In this document: one piece after another, positions 60,917-64,000 of the stretch
Position numbering within the stretch: the first letter of the stretch is position 1
Layout: the number at the start of each line of letters is the position of its first letter
Assembly: GCF_900114625.1 (NCBI RefSeq)
Contig: NZ_FOZL01000002.1
Span: 558,001 to 622,000, forward strand
Source of the DNA: Granulicella pectinivorans
GTDB lineage: Bacteria; Acidobacteriota; Terriglobia; Terriglobales; Acidobacteriaceae
Length of the DNA: 64,000 nucleotides
Reading direction: 5' to 3'
Notes under the pieces: model-generated
Told to the model about the DNA's origin: nothing
Database searches by the model: none
What the model saw: the letters and a program-made list of their open reading frames with translations, nothing else
Translations under genes and position numbers: made by a program

Positions 60917-61783
60917 ATGACTACGAACAATCTGGAATCGACCATCGAACACTGGTTCGCGCAGGGCGCTGCGGCCATTGGAAACAACGACGCCATGACG
61001 GCGTTTCTCGACCTGCGTGCGCAGCTTGAAGCGGGAACACTCCGCTCGGCCGAGCCGGACGCCACAACCGCCATCGGATGGCGCGTCAATGCCTGGGTCA
61101 AGCGCGGAATTCTGCTAGGTTTCCGGCTGGGTGCGCTGGAAGAGATGAACGGGAACCACCCCGAGGGCGGATCGATCCTCTCGTTCGTCGATAAGGGAAC
61201 CTATCCGGCGCGGCGGTTCACCGTGAGCGACGGCGTCCGTGTGGTCCCGGGTGGATCGAGCGTGCGCGCTGGCGCTTACGTGTCGAAGGGCGTCGTGATC
61301 ATGCCGCCTGCCTACATCAACGTGGGCGCGTATGTGGACGAAGGCACCATGGTCGACTCGCATGCGCTGGTGGGCTCGTGCGCGCAGATTGGGAAGCGCG
61401 TCCACCTTTCGGCGTCGGCGCAGATTGGCGGCGTCCTGGAGCCGGTCAACGCCTCGCCGGTCATTATTGAGGATGACGTGCTGGTGGGTGGCAACACGGG
61501 CGTCTACGAAGGCACGATCGTGCGCTCGAAGGCCGTTCTGGCCGCCGGAACCGTGCTGACGCGCGGCACACCGGTGTATGACGCCACGACCGGTGCGATT
61601 CTGCGCGCGACGGTCGAGATGCCGTTGATCATTCCGAGCGGCGCCGTCGTGGTGCCGGGTTCGCGGCAGATTCAGCATGGCCCCGGCAAGGAGCTCGGAC
61701 TGAGCGTCTATACGCCGATCATCGTCAAGTATCGCGATGAAAAGACGGAACTTTCGCTTGCGCTGGAAGATCTGCTGCGGTAA
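60917..61783 (+). CDS. dapD: Tetrahydrodipicolinate N-succinyltransferase
   Basis: The 288-aa enzyme uses succinyl-CoA in the succinylase branch of DAP/lysine synthesis. A helical N-terminal domain (to ~100) precedes the left-handed beta-helix of hexapeptide repeats (RAGAYVSKGVVIMPPAYINV near 117, GTMVDSHALVGSCAQIGKRV near 144, VIIEDDVLVGGNTGVYEGTI near 183). This shows the cell uses the succinylase route, not the direct dehydrogenase or aminotransferase route. Confidence 0.95.
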   Translation: MTTNNLESTIEHWFAQGAAAIGNNDAMTAFLDLRAQLEAGTLRSAEPDATTAIGWRVNAWVKRGILLGFRLGALEEMNGNHPEGGSILSFVDKGTYPARRFTVSDGVRVVPGGSSVRAGAYVSKGVVIMPPAYINVGAYVDEGTMVDSHALVGSCAQIGKRVHLSASAQIGGVLEPVNASPVIIEDDVLVGGNTGVYEGTIVRSKAVLAAGTVLTRGTPVYDATTGAILRATVEMPLIIPSGAVVVPGSRQIQHGPGKELGLSVYTPIIVKYRDEKTELSLALEDLLR

Positions 61784-61785
61784 CC

Positions 61786-61826
61786 TCCATCGCGTCGTAG
61801 CTACAAGGTAGCTACGACGCGATGGA
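61786..61826. terminator. Long perfect hairpin after dapD
   Basis: TCCATCGCGTCGTAGCTAC and its exact complement form a 19-bp stem with an AAG loop, 2 bases after the dapD stop. No U-tract follows; it may stop transcription or protect the 3' end. Confidence 0.6.
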
Positions 61827-61884
61827 GAAGTAGAACACGGTAAGTCCCGGCAAGTCCCATTTCAGAGTTTCAAGGGTCTTTTCC

Positions 61885-62189
61885 ATGTTCACACCAGACG
61901 CAGCATTTGACTGGGATGACGCGAAGATCGCTCATATCGCCGGCACGACATGACGCCAGAGGAAGCAGAGTTTGCACTCCTCAATGATCCATACGATTTG
62001 GACGTCCAGATTCATGGCGACGAAGAACGGGCATTCCCGATCGGTTCCACGCTCTCAGGGCGCATCCTGGCTGTAGTAAGCACACTCCGAAGTGGGCAGA
62101 TTCGAGTCGTCACCCCTTTTCCAGCAAAACGATGGCATCAATCCCCGTTTCTGCGAGCAAAGGGGCACCAAGCCGATGATCGAACTTGA
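61885..62189 (+). pseudogene. BrnT-type toxin 2, frameshifted
   Basis: ATG 61885 reads MFTPDAAFDWDDAKIAHIA and then hits TGA. Restoring one C at ~61940 gives RHDMTPEEAEFALLNDPYDL, GDEERAFPIG, SGRILAVVSTLRSGQIRVVT and the normal end at 62189. This is a BrnT-like toxin with one single-base deletion after residue ~19. The antitoxin start overlaps its end by 14 bases. Confidence 0.75.
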
Positions 62190-62472
62190 CACACCCGTAT
62201 TCCAATCCGAAGCGGTAGAGGCAGACTGGTGGTTCGAGAACTCGGATCAACTCCAGGTCCATTTTGAAAAGGCTCTGGCCAATGGCACTTTAGCCCACGG
62301 CACGACCGCGCGCCGTGCAGGAATTCCGACGACGACGATCCATCTGGATCCCCAAGATATCTCTCTCGCACGGGTGCAAGCGGAGAAGCGTGGGCTCAAA
62401 TATCAGACCTATCTGAAGATGCTGGTCCATGAAGCACTGGTGAAAGCTGACCAGAGCGACACTCCCGCCTGA
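62176..62472 (+). CDS. CopG/BrnA-like antitoxin 2
   Basis: The 98-aa protein has the antitoxin pattern SEAVEADWWFENSDQLQVHF, then a ribbon-helix-helix end (TTTIHLDPQDISLARVQAEK, RGLKYQTYLKMLVHEAL). The frame is complete while the overlapping toxin is broken. It would have bound the BrnT-like toxin and its own promoter. Confidence 0.8.
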   Translation: MIELDTPVFQSEAVEADWWFENSDQLQVHFEKALANGTLAHGTTARRAGIPTTTIHLDPQDISLARVQAEKRGLKYQTYLKMLVHEALVKADQSDTPA

Positions 62473-62496
62473 GCGACCTGTTAGACTCAAGAGTTG

Positions 62497-64000
62497 ATGG
62501 CTACAGATAAACTACGCATGATTCCCCTGGGGGGCCTTGGCGAGTTCGGTATGAACTGCATGGCGCTCCGTTGGCAAGACGACATTATTGTCATCGATGC
62601 CGGATTGATGTTCCCCGAAGAAGAGCTGCTTGGCGTCGACATCGTCGTTCCCGACATCAGCTACCTGATCGAGAACCGGTCCAAAGTAAAGGCCATTCTG
62701 CTGACCCACGGGCACGAGGATCACATCGGCGGCCTGCCATGGATCCTCTCCGAGCTGAACGTTCCGGTCTACGGCACGGAGTTCACGCTGGCCTATGTAG
62801 AGGGCAAGCTCGAAGAGCACCGGCTGCTGGACAACGCCGACCTCATCGAGATGCTGCCCGGCAAGCGTTTTACGCTGGGACCGTTCTCCATCATGCCGAT
62901 TCGCGTCACGCACTCCCTGGTGGACTGCGTCGCCCTCGCGATTCATACTCCCGTGGGCGTGGTGCTGCACACCGGCGACTTCAAGGTCGACCTTTCGCCG
63001 CCGGATGGCAAGCCCTTCGACCTGCACGCGTTCGCCGAATTGGGCAAGCAGGGCGTTCTCTGCCTGCTGCAGGATTCGACCAACGTCGACCGCCCCGGCT
63101 ATACGCCGAGTGAGCGGGCCGTTCGACCGCGTCTCGATGAGATCTTCGCGCAGACCAAGAAAAAGCTGTTCTTCTCCTGCTTCTCGTCCTCCATCCACCG
63201 CATTCGTGTGGCGATGGAGCTGGCGCACAAGCACGGACGCAAAGTCGCCATCATCGGCCGCTCGCTCGATAACTCGACCGAGATCGCGCAGGATCTGGGC
63301 TATCTCGACCTGCCGCAGGGCCTCATCATCAACCCCGGACAGATTCGCGACCAGGCTCCCGACAAGGTCTGCATCATGATCTCCGGCACGCAGGGCGAGC
63401 CGATGTCCGCTCTCTCCCGCGCCGCCGTCAACAACCACAAGTTCGCGCACATCGACGCGGGCGACACGGTTCTTCTCAGCTCCAGGGTCATCCCGGGCAA
63501 CGAGAAGGGCATCTACCGGATGATCGACCATCTGGAGCGCCGCGACGCCAAGGTCATCCACGACGACGGCACGGCCGGCCTGATCCACGTCTCCGGCCAC
63601 GGCTCGCAGGAAGAACTGCGGCTGATGATCAACCTCGTCCGCCCCAAGTTCTTCATCCCCGTACACGGCGACTATCGCCACCTCAAGCGTCACGCTGAGC
63701 TCGCAGCGGGAATGGGCATCGTCGAAAAGGTAATCCTGCTCGAAGATGGCGACGTGCTTGAGTTCGACAAGAACACCGCGGTCAAGAACGGCAAGGTTAC
63801 GACCGGACGCGTTTGCATCGACTCCGGCGGCTCGATCGATGTGGTCGAGGATGTCGTCATTCGCGACCGGCAGCATCTGTCGGAGGACGGCATCGTGCTG
63901 CCGATCATCGCGATCAACAAGCGCACCGGCCGCGTGGAGAACACCCCCGAGATCGTCATGCGCGGCTTCGCCATCCAGGACGACAAGCTGGTGAACGACG
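62497..64000 (+). CDS. rnj: Ribonuclease J, 3' end beyond window
   Basis: The frame is open from ATG 62497 to the window end (about 501 codons, no stop). It encodes the metallo-beta-lactamase/beta-CASP ribonuclease J: MIPLGGLGEFGMNCMAL at 8-24, the metal motif LLTHGHEDHIGGLPWIL near 69, LHTGDFKVDLSP near 152, the beta-CASP SSIHRIRVAMELA near 232, ISGTQGEPMSAL near 293 and HVSGHGSQEELRLMI near 366 with FFIPVHGDYRHLKRH near 387. It degrades RNA 5' to 3' and processes rRNA. Confidence 0.95.
   Translation, partial: MATDKLRMIPLGGLGEFGMNCMALRWQDDIIVIDAGLMFPEEELLGVDIVVPDISYLIENRSKVKAILLTHGHEDHIGGLPWILSELNVPVYGTEFTLAYVEGKLEEHRLLDNADLIEMLPGKRFTLGPFSIMPIRVTHSLVDCVALAIHTPVGVVLHTGDFKVDLSPPDGKPFDLHAFAELGKQGVLCLLQDSTNVDRPGYTPSERAVRPRLDEIFAQTKKKLFFSCFSSSIHRIRVAMELAHKHGRKVAIIGRSLDNSTEIAQDLGYLDLPQGLIINPGQIRDQAPDKVCIMISGTQGEPMSALSRAAVNNHKFAHIDAGDTVLLSSRVIPGNEKGIYRMIDHLERRDAKVIHDDGTAGLIHVSGHGSQEELRLMINLVRPKFFIPVHGDYRHLKRHAELAAGMGIVEKVILLEDGDVLEFDKNTAVKNGKVTTGRVCIDSGGSIDVVEDVVIRDRQHLSEDGIVLPIIAINKRTGRVENTPEIVMRGFAIQDDKLVND

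Noticed and set aside
9442..62189. Toxin frameshifts explained as sequencing error
   Set aside because: Several lesions are in short homopolymers, so error is possible at single sites, but large deletions (HigB, VapC) and the absence of frameshifts in the long housekeeping genes argue for real decay. Read data would settle each site.
62512..63876. 454-codon minus-strand frame opposite RNase J
   Set aside because: The plus-strand frame has every RNase J motif and runs out of the window; the minus frame is its shadow.

Overview
The window comes from a GC-rich, Gram-negative bacterium. Gene content and style (PQQ-type sugar dehydrogenase, outer-membrane beta-barrel, Mpl ligase, succinylase-route lysine genes, pilus-type PilMNOP run, many short GC-rich intergenic hairpins) suggest an Acidobacteriota member of the Terriglobales (Granulicella, Terriglobus or Edaphobacter-like). 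That placement is inference from gene style; no rRNA is present to confirm it.

Layout. 0-8 kb: a secreted sugar dehydrogenase, a BNR/Ycf48-like protein, 6-phosphogluconate dehydrogenase, a TetR plus membrane-protein operon with two matching operator palindromes, two tandem 91-aa membrane-protein paralogues and the Fe-S carrier ErpA. 8-16 kb: a type IV pilus/type II secretion assembly set (GspF/PilC, PilB/GspE, PilM-, PilN-, PilO- and PilP-like, an odd pseudopilin) without a secretin, with a broken BrnT/BrnA toxin-antitoxin pair and an orphan Phd-like antitoxin lying between the GspF and GspE genes. 16-28 kb: MsrA, then an AT-richer, mostly dead island bounded by a 31-bp piece of tRNA-Leu on the left and the intact tRNA-Leu(TAG) on the right. 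The island holds a ribbon-helix-helix relic, an unknown membrane protein, a 2347-aa RHS/YD-repeat protein, a phage tape-measure relic cut by an IS5-family remnant, and a decayed tyrosine integrase.

28-45 kb: DUF3467 protein, a GT39-type glycosyltransferase, a FlgO/TPR protein, NfeD, a HigA antitoxin with a dead HigB, an outer-membrane protein, slipin, a SPOR protein, an acyltransferase, Mpl, a purine nucleoside permease, a serine hydrolase, a VapC relic, a MATE pump, threonine synthase and a HAD phosphatase. 45-64 kb: a lytic transglycosylase, a flippase-like protein, NrdR, an isocitrate dehydrogenase, a cupredoxin-like lipoprotein, an intact VapBC, then the aspartate/lysine genes asd-lysC-dapB and dapA-dapD interrupted by a P460 cytochrome pseudogene, an M29 aminopeptidase, a diguanylate cyclase and a Tat-secreted oxidoreductase. 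A second frameshifted BrnT with an intact antitoxin and the 5' part of the RNase J gene close the window.

Three themes stand out. (1) Of five toxin loci, four toxins are broken while three partner antitoxins and one orphan antitoxin remain intact. (2) The RHS protein carries four phage-tail-like jelly-roll modules inside its YD-repeat shell and ends in a polyproline tail with no recognisable toxin. (3) Several dispersed intergenic repeat families, one a ~235-bp AT-rich element present as an inverted pair around gnd. I saw no CRISPR array, rRNA or replication origin.
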